From Bin87 sp965220055 (GTDB lineage Bacteria > Chloroflexota > Dehalococcoidia > Lucifugimonadales > UBA3495): DNA of 64,000 bases. Shown here piece after piece: positions 1 through 10,197 of the stretch. Under the pieces are notes generated by a model. It was not told the origin of the DNA. It saw only the letters and a program-made list of their open reading frames with translations, and made no database searches. The stretch is taken from assembly GCA_965220055.1 (NCBI GenBank), contig CBDCPE010000004.1, positions 1,736,001 to 1,800,000 on the forward strand, in the 5' to 3' direction. A program made the translations under genes and the position numbers. Position 1 is the stretch's first letter. Each line of letters begins with the position of its first letter.

Positions 1-926
1 CGATAGTTGCTGAACGCCAAGCAAAGGCTTCTCAAGGGCAAACTGAGACTGCACAGAAAGGATTGCTCAACGAACGTTATCAGCGCGGAGCAGAGATGCT
101 TGGTAGCGAAACGTTGGCCGTCCGATTGGGAGGAATCTACGCCCTCAAAAGGCTAGCTGACGAACGCCCCGAGGACTATCACATCCAGTGCATGGAATTG
201 CTGTCGGCGTTCGTGAGGAATTCAGACTCCAACAAGCTCGGTTACGTTTCATCGTACGTACCCTTTCCATCGTACGTGGCATCACCCAACTATTTCCCGC
301 CCCTCCGCGACGACGTGCAGGCTGCTATCACAGCCGTGGGCACGCGCAAAGAGACCGGCAGGGAGTTGGAGTTGGAGTCCAATTTCACGCTTGATCTGCA
401 TGGTTCAGACCTCATTGGCGCTAATCTCCGCGGAGCCGAATTGGCTAGATCAGACCTTTCTGGCGCCTGCCTGGTTCACGCCGACTTGCGCAATGCTCGA
501 TTGCACCTCGTGGATTTAACGAAAACCGATCTGCGGTATGCCGAATTAACAGGAGCAGATTGCTCAAATTCAGTGGCTATCGTCGCTACATTTCAGAGCT
601 GCAACTCGCGATGGGCGAGCTTTTCTCACGCTAATTTGACGGTTATCGCGCAGCGAAAGGGTGTTCGCAAGATGAGCGCAAGTTGGCGTTTCCACCGTCG
701 TTTGCCTGCCCTTATAGCGACGACCAATCACCTCGGAGTTGAATTACCCATGGGCGGTTCGGACGAAGGTATCGGGCTCTGCTCCGTGGTCAGGTTCACC
801 GCCACCTTGTGCGGCGTCGGGAAATGGATGGGGCTCCAAGCCGGACGTCGAGGTTTACTTGCACTTCAGGCGAAATGCGACAACGTTGATCGCCTCGGAG
901 CTGCTTGGGAAAGCTATTCGGCATAG
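1..926 (+). CDS. Pentapeptide-repeat protein, 5' partial
   Basis: The frame is open from the window edge (codons from base 3) and has no stop before 926, so the true start lies upstream. A TTG at 63 is only an internal candidate. The segment LLNERYQRGAEMLGSE followed by a helical AVRLGGIYALKRLADE stretch is typical of a bacterial family in which a membrane-proximal helical region precedes pentapeptide repeats. The repeats follow at about residues 110-190 (LHGSDLIGANLRGAELARSDLSG and similar A(D/N)LXX units), which should form a right-handed beta helix. The last 80 residues lose the repeat pattern and may reflect a frameshift or a fused tail. No function can be assigned beyond a probable scaffold role. 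Confidence 0.7.
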   Translation, partial: IVAERQAKASQGQTETAQKGLLNERYQRGAEMLGSETLAVRLGGIYALKRLADERPEDYHIQCMELLSAFVRNSDSNKLGYVSSYVPFPSYVASPNYFPPLRDDVQAAITAVGTRKETGRELELESNFTLDLHGSDLIGANLRGAELARSDLSGACLVHADLRNARLHLVDLTKTDLRYAELTGADCSNSVAIVATFQSCNSRWASFSHANLTVIAQRKGVRKMSASWRFHRRLPALIATTNHLGVELPMGGSDEGIGLCSVVRFTATLCGVGKWMGLQAGRRGLLALQAKCDNVDRLGAAWESYSA

Positions 927-1132
927 ATGCAGCGGGCGACGTCCGGTGTACCGGCTGCTGGAGCCAGGGCACTGGACGTCGCCGAATGATACTGATGGCC
1001 GCCTCGGTGTTCAGGAATTTGCCATCTCTAATGCCGGCGGGCTTGAGGCAAATATCGCCGTACTCCGCTCGATTGCATGAGTTTTCTTCCCTGTGATCAG
1101 GTTTCGCGCCAATCCGCCGGCCAACCCGATCA

Positions 1133-2788
1133 TCAGCTGCCGGGTGCCTCGGCCTCAAAGCTGGCTGCTTGAACCGCCAGGCTTGCGAAATCGGACACTT
1201 CGGTCAATTCCGGGAGCAGCAGCAGCACGCGGCGGGCCTCTTCCGCCACAGCCTGGAGGCTGCCCTCACGAGCCCAGTAGCTCCCGCGCAGGACCTCGGC
1301 GAATTCGGCAACCACCGCCGACAGTTGGAACGTAGGAGCGGTCTCTTCAAAGGAGGCGGCCAGATCGTTGTGGTGGAACTCCTGGTTGATTTCGACCACC
1401 TCGTTGAGTCCGACGTCCTCGTAGCGCATGTAAACCGTCCCGATGACGCCTTCGGCGCCTTCGCGGAGTTTCAGCTCGTAGAGGGCGGTTACGCTGTGTC
1501 CGGCGCCGATTTCGCCCGCGTCGCCCGCGTCGTTGCGGAAGTCGTCATCGGCCACGTCCCGGTTCTCGTAGCCCAGGAGGCGGTAGCGGCTGACAACCTC
1601 GGGGTTGAATGCGACCTGCACCTTGGCGTCCTTGGCGATGACCTGGAGGGTTCCGGTGAGGTCCTCGACGAAGATGCGGCGGGCTTCGGAGAGAGTGTCG
1701 ACGTAGTAGTAGGAGCCGTCGCCATCGTTGGCCAGCTGCTCCATCAGGATGTCGTTGTAGTTGCCCATTCCGAAACCGACGGTCGTGAGGGTCACGCCCT
1801 GGTCAACATGTTTCTGGATCTGGCGCAGCAGCGATTCGTGACCGGTGTTGCCGACGTTGCCGACGCCATCGGAGAGCACCATGACGCGGGTGATGCGATT
1901 GGACTGCACTTCGTCCACCGCCAGCTTGTAGGCGATTTTCAGGCCATCCTCGACATAGGTGGAGCCGCCCGGCTGCAACGAGTCGATGGCCTGCAGGATC
2001 CTGCCCCGTTCCCGAACTTCAGTGGCCTCGAGCAGAACGGAGCCACGGTCACCATAGGTGACAATCGCGACCTTGTCGTCGGAGCGGAGTTCGTCCACAA
2101 GCAGTCGCAGCGATTGCTTCACGAGTCCCAGCCTGTCCTCGCGAGCCATGGAGCCGGAAACGTCGATGGTGAACACCAGCGTGGCGTCCTGCCTCTGCTC
2201 ATCGAGAAGTTCTTTCCCCTGCAGTCCGACGCGCATCAGCCGGTGATTGCCGTTGCCGAACGGGGAGGGTGAGCCGTCGATGTGAATGGCGAAGGCGTCG
2301 TCGGTGGGTGCCTCGTAGCCCTGGTCGAAGTAATTGACGAACTCCTCCACCCGTATGGAGTTCTGGTCGGGCAGGTGCCCATCGTCGAGGAACTTGCGGG
2401 CAATGGTGTAAGAAGCGGTGTCCACATCGATGGCGAAGGTGGAGAGCTGGTCGTCCTCCGTATCGATGAACGGGTTGACGCCGTAGTGCTGGAAGAAGGT
2501 CAGGTCGTAGGGCTTGTCGTTGACGGTGGCGGAGCCGCCGATGTTGTTGAAACCCTCGGGCTGGGATGGCCCCGAGGCCGGCATTGGTGCTGCCTGCTGC
2601 TGCGCGGGTGCGCTCGCGGGATACGCGGCCGCCGGAGCGGACGTAGCGGCGGGGACGGAGTGGGCGAACGGAGGAGCAGCGGCGGGTGCCGCCGGCGCGG
2701 GGGACTCCGCGCTGCCGCCGCAGGCCATTACGGCCAACGTAAGCACCACAGCCAGTGGAACGATTGCCTTTGACAATATCGGGTTCAT
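1133..2788 (-). CDS. von Willebrand factor A domain lipoprotein (YfbK-like)
   Basis: This is a 551-residue secreted lipoprotein. The N-terminus is a lipoprotein signal with a lipobox ending at Cys23 (LAVMAC), followed by a Pro/Ala-rich linker to about residue 75. A conserved N-terminal module (about 85-185) precedes a VWA domain whose metal-ion-dependent adhesion site is visible as DVSGS at 209-213. The C-terminal part matches the DUF3520 arrangement of YfbK-type proteins. The start is supported by a GGAGG Shine-Dalgarno sequence 8 bases upstream. The protein probably binds a metal-dependent ligand at the outer face of the cell membrane; the ligand is unknown. It is divergent from the HTH/TPR gene, so the two may share a control region. 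Confidence 0.85.
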   Translation of the reverse strand: MNPILSKAIVPLAVVLTLAVMACGGSAESPAPAAPAAAPPFAHSVPAATSAPAAAYPASAPAQQQAAPMPASGPSQPEGFNNIGGSATVNDKPYDLTFFQHYGVNPFIDTEDDQLSTFAIDVDTASYTIARKFLDDGHLPDQNSIRVEEFVNYFDQGYEAPTDDAFAIHIDGSPSPFGNGNHRLMRVGLQGKELLDEQRQDATLVFTIDVSGSMAREDRLGLVKQSLRLLVDELRSDDKVAIVTYGDRGSVLLEATEVRERGRILQAIDSLQPGGSTYVEDGLKIAYKLAVDEVQSNRITRVMVLSDGVGNVGNTGHESLLRQIQKHVDQGVTLTTVGFGMGNYNDILMEQLANDGDGSYYYVDTLSEARRIFVEDLTGTLQVIAKDAKVQVAFNPEVVSRYRLLGYENRDVADDDFRNDAGDAGEIGAGHSVTALYELKLREGAEGVIGTVYMRYEDVGLNEVVEINQEFHHNDLAASFEETAPTFQLSAVVAEFAEVLRGSYWAREGSLQAVAEEARRVLLLLPELTEVSDFASLAVQAASFEAEAPGS

Positions 2789-2903
2789 CTCATCGCCTCC
2801 TTTGTTTTGGGTTTGGCGATGTCAAGGTTAGGTGTTCACTGCCTGTACACCGAATGACAGATGTGTAACACTCGGTCGATTTTATGCTACAGGGTTGTAT
2901 CTT

Positions 2904-4871
2904 TTGCCAGATTTCGGCGAAATTCTCACCTCCCACGTCAGCCGGTCGGGTATCAGCGATTCCGACCTGGCCCGACGTGTCGGGGTGAGCCGCGCGACCC
3001 TGATCCGCTGGAAGGAAGGCCTCACCGCAAGGCCGCGGTACCGCGAGGATGTCCTCCGTTGCGCCGAGGAACTGCGGCTGACGCCGGAGGAACGGGACGA
3101 GCTGTTGGTGGCGGCGGATTTCGAGCCGGAAGCGCCACCGGCCGAGGTTGTGCCCACGGAAGAGGTCCACACGCCATCGCTCGCGTCATCGGCCGAATCT
3201 GACTCGCCCTCGGTTCCTGTCCGCACACGCCGGAGACTCTGGGTAGCCGTGTCGGCCGCAGTGGCGGTGGTGGTGGCTGGCATCGCGGTGGGACTGGCGC
3301 TGATCGATTTTTCCGACGAGCCCAACCGTCCCATGGCGCCAACTGGAGAGCCGCCGATCGAATTTTCGGGTGAGCCCGACCATCCCGTGGCAGATGCCGG
3401 AGAGGCGCTGATCGTGATCGCGCCATTCACCAGCTATACGGGCGGGCAGCAGGGGTTCAACATCCGTGGTCGCCTCAGGGGCAGCATAAACCGCGAGATC
3501 GCGGCCGCCGGACTTGAAGGCATCAGGATCGACGATTGGATGGAAACCGTCCCGGGGCACCGGGCAGCGTTGTCGGCCGCCGAGCAGTCGGGCGCGGCCA
3601 TCGTGATCTGGGGAGAATACGATAGTGGAAGGGTCCTGGCCAACCTGACCTCGACCCCCACCGAGAACGAATCCCTCGGCCCACAGGTTGTGGAAATCGC
3701 CACCTCGCCGTCCGAGTTGCCCACGGCCATCAACATCGACCTGACTGCCGAGGTGCGTTCGGTGGCCCTGCTGACGTTGAGCCAGGTGTACCTGCAGCGG
3801 GGCGAATATGAACCGGCCAAGACCGTGCTGTACTAGGCGCTGGAGCATCCGCCTGCGGATCCTGCCGCCCTGGCCAATCTGCGCTACCGGTTGGGCCAGG
3901 CCTACCTGGATGGCGAGTACGCCGACCTGGACGAGGCCATCTGGCGCTTCACCGAGGTGCTGTCGGTGCAGCCACGGTCCGCCGACACGTACAGCAGTCG
4001 CGGACTGGCCTACCTGGAACGCGGACGACCGGGCGACGAGGACCTGGCCATCGCCGACCTGACCAGGGCGTCGGAACTGACTCCCCATCTGGCCGCCCCG
4101 CATTTCAACCGGGCCGCGGCCTACATCGCGAGGGGTCGGCCCGGCGACCTGGAGCGGGCGTTGGAGGATCTGGAACGGACAATCGACGCCGGCGTGGAGA
4201 GACCCGGCGTGTTTGTTAATCGGGCGGCGGTGTACCTGGCACGAGGTCACGATGGGGACCTCGATCTGGCCTTTGAGGACCTGGATCGCGCGATCGAAAT
4301 AGACCCCGACCTGGCGACGGCATGGGTGAACCGGGGCAATGCCCTGTCGCAGCGAGGCGAAGACGGGGACGCTGAACAGGCCATGGCGGACTTCACGAAA
4401 GCCATCGACCTCGCCCCCGACAACGCCCTGGGGTACTACCACCGCGCGCTGTTGCACTCGGAGGCACAAGAATGGGAGATCTCCAACTCTGATCTGAGGG
4501 CGGCCCAGGAACGGGATCCCCGGGATCCGGTGGTCAACAACGCACTGTGTCGGCAGCTGGGCGTACAACGTCGGCCGGAGGAGGCATTGCCCTTCTGCGA
4601 CCTGGCGCTCGAGCGCGAGCCGGACGGGCCGGCGCGGGACAGCCGCGGGTTGGTGTACGGCGTGATGGGTTCGGCCGACGATGCCGTTGCCGACTTCAGG
4701 GTCTTTCTGGACTGGTTGGATGCTTCAGAGAAACCGACCTGCCGTCCCCACTACGGTCCCAGCCGGGAGGCGTGGGTCAGCGCGCTGGAGTCCGGTGACA
4801 ATCCGTTCGACGACGAAACGCTCCGGGAATTGCGGTTGCGCACGGCTTCTCCTGGAAGCGGTCCTTGCTGA
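2904..4871 (+). pseudogene. HTH - transmembrane - TPR protein, split by an in-frame TAG
   Basis: One reading frame runs from the HTH to the last TPR but is interrupted by a TAG at 3834-3836 (codon 311 of 656). Residues 3-70 form an XRE/MerR-like helix-turn-helix (SDLARRVGVSRATLIRWKEG). One membrane segment lies near 110-135. An extracytoplasmic alpha/beta region follows (VIAPFTSYTGG), then about eight TPR-like repeats after the stop. The stop falls between TVLY and ALEHPPADP, so a CAG-to-TAG change (Gln) is the simplest explanation. The start is uncertain: TTG at 2904 begins where homologous HTH proteins usually start, and GTG at 2832 is an alternative. If read through it would be a membrane-anchored sensor or regulator; otherwise only a truncated protein without the TPR is made. 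Confidence 0.65.
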
Positions 4872-5016
4872 CCCCGCGCTGGACTCGCCATGGCCACGCT
4901 ACTGGCGGTGACCCGCGAATGGCGGTCGCCGGCGCGGCAACCCGACACGAGCGGCGATCGCGGGACCGGGAGCGCGAGATTCATAGGCTGCTGAACATCG
5001 CCTGTGCAATGGCGGA

Positions 5017-5955
5017 TTACTGGGGGTCCAGAACGGACTCCAGGCGCCGTTTGGCCTCCTCCAGCACGTCGGCCGGCAATGAGCCTTTGCACACTGCGGC
5101 GACGTTCTCGCGCAGATGGGCGGGATTGAGGGTGCCCACGATTGTGGTGTGTGCATCCGGGTTGGAGATGGTGGCGCGGAGCAGGAACTCGGTGGCGGTC
5201 ATTCCCTCCACCAAGTCCTCCAGTCGAGCCTGCTCCCAATGGTCCCACACTTGGACAGACCCGTGGCCCGCGCCCGGTTCTCCACGCGCCACGCCGCCCC
5301 GGATGACCATGCCCAGTCCTGCCGCAGCCGCCTGCGCGATCGCCTCGGAATGTTCCGGCTGCAGGATCGAATAGGGGACCTGCAGCACGTCGAATACGTG
5401 CATCTCTATGTGGTCAAAGACGTTGGGCAGGATCGAGGAACAACCGAGGTAGCGGATCTTGCCTTCACGACGCAGCTGCTGAAGCGTTTCGATGGCGTCT
5501 TCCTGTTCCAGGACTTCCCGTGCCGGGCTGAAGTGAAACTGGACAATGTCGAGATAGTCGGTTCGCATCCGTCTGAGGCTCTGGTGGCAGGCGTCAACGA
5601 TGCTGGCCCTGCTGTAGTCGTGGAACCGCGGCAGAGGAACGCCGAACCTGGTGCGCTCTTCCGGCTGGAACCCGGCGTTGTCCAGCGGGCATCCGCACTT
5701 GCTGGCCAGGTAGAATTCGGACCGGCGTTGTGAAATGTGCCGGCCGATGTGCTCCTCGGCCTCTCCGTAGTCAACGGCGGTGTCGATATAGTTGATGCCG
5801 GCATCCAGGACGGCGTGTAGAATTTCGGCAGGTTCACCGGGCGACAGCGGCCGGCCCACGCCTGCCACCATCCCCCGCAGCTCCAGTGCGCCGAATCCCA
5901 GGGTGGTGACGTTCAGGCCGGTGCGGCCCAGGGTACGTGTCGGTATGTCTGGCAT
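5017..5955 (-). CDS. Aldo/keto reductase
   Basis: This 312-residue protein has the full (beta/alpha)8 aldo/keto reductase pattern. The N-terminal RTLGRTGLNVTTLGFG is typical of the YajO/Tas-like branch. The catalytic tetrad is visible as Asp and Tyr in DTAVDYGEAE, Lys in ASKCG and His in VQFHFS. The family reduces aldehydes and ketones with NADPH in the cytosol; the substrate is not predictable here. It is encoded singly, 150 bp from the end of the TPR gene (convergent) and 145 bp downstream of pnkp on the same strand. It appears intact. Confidence 0.9.
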   Translation of the reverse strand: MPDIPTRTLGRTGLNVTTLGFGALELRGMVAGVGRPLSPGEPAEILHAVLDAGINYIDTAVDYGEAEEHIGRHISQRRSEFYLASKCGCPLDNAGFQPEERTRFGVPLPRFHDYSRASIVDACHQSLRRMRTDYLDIVQFHFSPAREVLEQEDAIETLQQLRREGKIRYLGCSSILPNVFDHIEMHVFDVLQVPYSILQPEHSEAIAQAAAAGLGMVIRGGVARGEPGAGHGSVQVWDHWEQARLEDLVEGMTATEFLLRATISNPDAHTTIVGTLNPAHLRENVAAVCKGSLPADVLEEAKRRLESVLDPQ

Positions 5956-6100
5956 GGCTTTCGATCAGCTGGGCTGATCCTCTCCGGTCGATGAATGAAG
6001 GTTTACGCTCCTTCCAACTGCAAAACTCCCATGACAGTACAGGCGAAACCGGGCACGCCTGAGCGACCGCTGGGAGTTGCCGTGAACGGGCTCCGCCGAT

Positions 6101-8677
6101 TTACAGGCGTGGGTCAACCGGCTCGCTCTCCAGGGCCAGCACTGCAAAGGCACATTCGTGGACTCGATACAGAGGCTCACGGTCGACGAACCGCTGCAAA
6201 CCCTCCAGACCCAGAGCGAATTCCCGAAGGGCGAGCGACCGCTTGGTGGACACGCCACGATTGCGCAGCCGATCTAGGTTGCCGGGCAGGGTATATTCTG
6301 GACCGTAGATGATGCGCAGATATTCGCTGCCCCGGCACTTCATGGCCGGCTGCACCAAATCCCTCTTGCCGGTGGCGATGAAATTCGTGGGTTTGACCAC
6401 CATCCCCTCCCCGCCGGAACCGGTCAGCTCCTCCCACCAGCGGATTGCGTCATCCTCTTCGTGCGAGTCGAGGTTCACCACCCGATAACTGGTTGCCCTG
6501 AACAGATTGGGGGTAGCCTGGCGGAGGCGTTCGGCCATACCGAGGTGCCAGAGGTGGTCCCTGTCGGAATGGACCTCTCCCTCGCTGGCCAACAGATGGA
6601 ATGGGGCGAGCTTGATGTCATCCAGGGAGGCCACCGGCCAGCAGTAGCGGGAGTAGGCATCCCGATAGAGTTGAGCCAGACCAAGCCGCTCATCGACCGA
6701 TGCCAGGGTTTCGCCGGCGTCCACACCACGCGCCGCCGCCTGCCGCAACAGCGTTTGCGCCGCTGACAATCCGGTCCTTGCCGACGCCCCCACCTGCGCG
6801 TATTGCTCCACCAACAATTCCTGGGCTTTCATTGACCACGGCATCAGCTCGCAGTCCAACAGCGCCCAGTCGGTCTCCAGCTCTTCCCAAAGGCCGGATT
6901 CGGTGCAGGCCGCGCGGACCCGTTCCAGGAACTGTGCTTCGAGCGCGGGGTCTTCAAAGAACCTGCGCCCGGTTCGGGTGTAGCACGCGCCGGCGCTTTC
7001 GCTGGCGATGCCAAAACGCCGCTGGATGGCATCGGCGTTGCGGCCCACCACCACCACGGCGCGGGATCCCATATGCTTCTCCTCGCATACGACGCTGGAT
7101 ACGCCATTGCTGCGGTAGTAGTCGAAAACCTCAACCGGGTGTTCCAGGAAGCCGGGCAGTTTGCTGGTTTCGCATGGGGAGATCGTGGGCGGCAGATACA
7201 CCAGCCACCGGGGATCCAGGGCGAACCGGCTCATGACCTCCAGGGCCGCGGCAGCCTGTTCCTCCCGGACGGTGACGTTGCCCCGAAGCCGGGTTGACAC
7301 CACCCGTTTGCCCATCACGTCGTCGATGTCCAGCAGGTTGGCGGCCCGGTCACTGGTTGCCACGACCTGGGGTTTGTCCCGGACGCCATCGCCCAGGGGT
7401 CGCACGGGCTCGTAATAGACCCGCGCCGACGGGACCGATACCAGCTCGTGTTCGGGGTGGCGCAGCGCGGTGAGCCGCCCGCCGAAGACGCAGCCGGTAT
7501 CAACGTTGATGGTGCGGTTCAACCACGACGGCTCCGTCACCGGAGTGTGTCCATAGACCACGGTGGCCTTGCCGCGATAGCCGGCGGCCCAGTCGGCGCG
7601 CACGGGAAGGCCCCATTCGTCCGTCTCGCCGGTGGTTTCGCCGTACAGGCAGAAGTCGCGGACCCGCGCGGACGCCCGCCCCTGATACTCCTCCTTCATC
7701 CCCGCGTGCGCCACCACCAGGTCGCCGCCGTCGAGCACGTAGTGGCTGATCAGGCCGTCCATGAACTGAGTGGCCTGTTGCTGGAATTCCGGCGGTTCCA
7801 TCTCCAACTGCGCCAGGGACTCCGCGAGACCATGAGACACCTGAACATTTCGCCCCTTCAGCCTGCGGACGAGCTTGGATTCGTGGTTGCCGGCGACACA
7901 CAGCGCCGTGTCGCCGGCAACCATTGACATCACCAGCTTCAGCACGTTGACGACGCCGGGGCCGCGGTCCACCAGGTCGCCGACGAAGACGGCCTTTCGC
8001 CCTTCCGGGTGGGCCACCACATAATCATTGCCGTTGGAGTGGTCAGCGCTGGCAGGCGTGATCCGGTATCCCAGCCGTTCCAGCAGCGCGACCAGTTCAT
8101 CGAAACACCCGTGCACGTCGCCGATGATGTCGAAGGGCCCCGTTTCGTGCTGGCGGTTGGTCCACGACGGCACCCGCTCGATGCTGGCCGTCTCCACGTC
8201 TTCGGGAGAATCGAGCACGTAGATGTAACGGAAGCCCTCGCGTCGCAGTCCGCGCATGGACCGGCGCAACTGCTGTGCCTGCCGGCGCACGACGTGATCG
8301 CCGAAGTTGCGGTCGTCGCGTCCCCGGTTGCGGGCCAAACAAACGGACTCCGGCAAGTTCAGCACGATTGCCACCGGGAGGCAGTCGTGCTCCCGGGCCA
8401 GTTCGACCAGCGATTTGCGCGCCTGGGGCTGCACGCTGGTGGCATCGATGACGGTGAGGCGTCCGGCGCGCAATCGGGTGGAGGCGATGAAATTCAGGAG
8501 GGCGAAGGCTTCCGGCGTGGCCGCCTGGTCGTTGGGATCGTCAGCCACCATGGCGCGACAGGCGTCGGATGACACCACCTCTGTGGGTTTGAAGTGCCGG
8601 GCGGCGAAGGTGGACTTGCCTGAGCCGGACGGCCCAACCAGTGCGACCAGGCACAGTTCGGGGATTTCCAGATTCAT
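6101..8677 (-). CDS. pnkp: Polynucleotide kinase-phosphatase Pnkp (RNA repair)
   Basis: This is an 858-residue three-domain RNA end-healing enzyme. The N-terminal kinase has a P-loop GPSGSGKST (15-23), which phosphorylates 5'-OH ends. The central 2',3'-phosphatase is a calcineurin-like metallophosphoesterase with GDVHG (186), GDLVDRG (233), GNHE (263) and HAG (324). The C-terminal adenylyltransferase/ligase domain has its nucleophile lysine in EEKHMGSR (Lys534). The start was placed at the ATG that overlaps the hen1 stop (ATGA) rather than at the longer open frame, because the family begins just before the P-loop. In characterised systems Pnkp and Hen1 form a complex that repairs ribotoxin-cleaved RNA and marks the repaired junction. 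All key residues are present. Confidence 0.95.
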   Translation of the reverse strand: MNLEIPELCLVALVGPSGSGKSTFAARHFKPTEVVSSDACRAMVADDPNDQAATPEAFALLNFIASTRLRAGRLTVIDATSVQPQARKSLVELAREHDCLPVAIVLNLPESVCLARNRGRDDRNFGDHVVRRQAQQLRRSMRGLRREGFRYIYVLDSPEDVETASIERVPSWTNRQHETGPFDIIGDVHGCFDELVALLERLGYRITPASADHSNGNDYVVAHPEGRKAVFVGDLVDRGPGVVNVLKLVMSMVAGDTALCVAGNHESKLVRRLKGRNVQVSHGLAESLAQLEMEPPEFQQQATQFMDGLISHYVLDGGDLVVAHAGMKEEYQGRASARVRDFCLYGETTGETDEWGLPVRADWAAGYRGKATVVYGHTPVTEPSWLNRTINVDTGCVFGGRLTALRHPEHELVSVPSARVYYEPVRPLGDGVRDKPQVVATSDRAANLLDIDDVMGKRVVSTRLRGNVTVREEQAAAALEVMSRFALDPRWLVYLPPTISPCETSKLPGFLEHPVEVFDYYRSNGVSSVVCEEKHMGSRAVVVVGRNADAIQRRFGIASESAGACYTRTGRRFFEDPALEAQFLERVRAACTESGLWEELETDWALLDCELMPWSMKAQELLVEQYAQVGASARTGLSAAQTLLRQAAARGVDAGETLASVDERLGLAQLYRDAYSRYCWPVASLDDIKLAPFHLLASEGEVHSDRDHLWHLGMAERLRQATPNLFRATSYRVVNLDSHEEDDAIRWWEELTGSGGEGMVVKPTNFIATGKRDLVQPAMKCRGSEYLRIIYGPEYTLPGNLDRLRNRGVSTKRSLALREFALGLEGLQRFVDREPLYRVHECAFAVLALESEPVDPRL

Positions 8678-10074
8678 CGGGTGAAGACCCCCATCTGTGT
8701 CGGTGCGCCGTGGGTGGGATGCTCGGCGCCGATGTCCTGGAAACGCACGTCGTAGCGTCGCCGCTCTGCGACTCCACCGGCCCAGCCGCGAAATTCCTGA
8801 CGGGTCCATTCGAAGCGGTGATCCCGGTGCCGGAACTCTCTGGGCGGCAGGTTTTCAAACAGCGTGTTGTACTCCGAGTTGGGCGTGGTGATGATCACCG
8901 CGCCGGGTTGCGCCGCGCCGAATACGACAGCCTCCAATGCTTCCAGCCGGGGCGGGTCGATATGCTCGATTACCTCCATGCCCACGGCCGCGTCGTATCC
9001 GCCCAACCGTTTATCCTGATAGGAAAGCGACCCATGGAGCAGCGTAATCCGCTCTCTTTGCGCGGCGGGCAGGGTGTCCAGACGCAGGCGGGCGTGGGCA
9101 GCTTCCAGCGCGCGGTGCGAAACGTCCATGCCGGTGATGGAGCGAAACGCGGGTTCCCCGAGCAACTCGCGCAGCAGGTTGCCTTCCCCGCAACCCAGAT
9201 CCAGCACGCGCGTCGCGCCGACCTCCCGCAGGGCGGCGAGCACCGCCTGGATGCGCTGCTCCCCCAACCGGAGGGGATTTTCGAGACGCTCCTCGTCGTG
9301 TTGGCTCCGTTCAGTGACGGCGTCGGGGTCGGCCTGACCACCATCCGACAGTTGCACCAGCGCCTGGCGCACCAGGTTGCGCTGTCGCTTCAGGTACCGG
9401 GCGGATATCAGTTCCTGATGCGGATGATTGCCCAGCCATCCCGCGCCGAACCGCAGCAGCTTGTCGACCTCGTCATCGCCGACCCAGTAGTGTTTGGCGT
9501 CATCCAGGACCGGGAGCAGGACGTAGAGGTGCGCCAGCAGGTCCCGCAGCCTCACCGTCCCCTTGAGGCTCACGCCGAAGCATGGGCTGGTTCCCCACTC
9601 TGGAAAGTCCGCATCCAACGGGTGTTCCTGGATTTCAACGGTGTAGCCCAGGGGTTCAAACAACTGGCGTATCAACCCTGCTCCCTCTTGGGAGGGCAGG
9701 GTGGGCAGTTGGGCTTCCAGTGGGATTGCCTGTTGCGCCAACTCCGGCCGTTCCCTGCTGTTTCCGGCCAGTGCGCTGTTGAACACCGAGGCGATCGCCA
9801 CGCTGAGGTACGACGAGGCGACGTACGGGCGGTCGTTGACGTACTGCTGGAGCCAGCCGGTGGAGTTGGACGCGCCGGCTTTGGGGCGCGTCAGGCCCAC
9901 CGGGTCGACGTCCAGCAGCAGGGCGGCGGTGCAGCGGTCCAGGTCCGCCACGGGGTAAAACACGTCGGCCCGGCCGAAGGGCAGCGTGAACGACTGGAAT
10001 CGCCCGGGGTTTTTATACAGAAGGTAGCCGAGGTCCGTTGCGGGGCGATGCGTGGTGGTGATGGTGAGCAGCAT
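8674..10074 (-). CDS. hen1: 3'-terminal RNA ribose 2'-O-methyltransferase Hen1
   Basis: This 466-residue partner of Pnkp has an N-terminal domain (1-250) that in known systems activates the Pnkp ligase, and a C-terminal SAM methyltransferase domain with DLGCGEG at 292-298. The Mn-binding residues of Hen1 enzymes are visible as EVIEH (about 367-371) and a downstream HRDH (about 416-419). The start MLLTITTTHRPATDLGYLL is the family consensus N-terminus, which lies 11 codons inside the longest open frame. The stop overlaps the pnkp start by ATGA, implying translational coupling. Methylating the 2'-OH before ligation protects the repaired site from being cut again. Confidence 0.95.
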   Translation of the reverse strand: MLLTITTTHRPATDLGYLLYKNPGRFQSFTLPFGRADVFYPVADLDRCTAALLLDVDPVGLTRPKAGASNSTGWLQQYVNDRPYVASSYLSVAIASVFNSALAGNSRERPELAQQAIPLEAQLPTLPSQEGAGLIRQLFEPLGYTVEIQEHPLDADFPEWGTSPCFGVSLKGTVRLRDLLAHLYVLLPVLDDAKHYWVGDDEVDKLLRFGAGWLGNHPHQELISARYLKRQRNLVRQALVQLSDGGQADPDAVTERSQHDEERLENPLRLGEQRIQAVLAALREVGATRVLDLGCGEGNLLRELLGEPAFRSITGMDVSHRALEAAHARLRLDTLPAAQRERITLLHGSLSYQDKRLGGYDAAVGMEVIEHIDPPRLEALEAVVFGAAQPGAVIITTPNSEYNTLFENLPPREFRHRDHRFEWTRQEFRGWAGGVAERRRYDVRFQDIGAEHPTHGAPTQMGVFTR

Positions 10075-10160
10075 ATTTTCAATAGTACGACGCACCGCAA
10101 CCGGCACACAAGGCGCCGAGGCCGAACGCCAGGATCACGACCATGGCTACCGGTTAATGC

Positions 10161-10197
10161 GGTCGATTCCGGTAGGGGTCAGGATCGTACGCTAAGG
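10161..10197 (+). repeat. Tn3-family terminal inverted repeat (solitary)
   Basis: The 37 bases end in the GGATCGTACGCTAAG signature of Tn3-family ends and match, with few differences, the two terminal repeats at 33731-33767 and 33987-34019. The inner end points toward the resolvase pseudogene, as expected for the left end of a transposon. No matching right end or transposase was found nearby. Confidence 0.7.

Noticed and set aside
1169..2272. A 367-residue plus-strand protein
   Set aside because: It is the antisense shadow of the VWA lipoprotein gene, with no ribosome site or family match.
3834..3836. Genome-wide amber (TAG) recoding
   Set aside because: Apparently intact genes in the window end at TAG (37013-37015, 38447-38449, 39887-39889), and the residues implied at the four internal TAG codons differ, so TAG works as a normal stop and these are best read as nonsense mutations.
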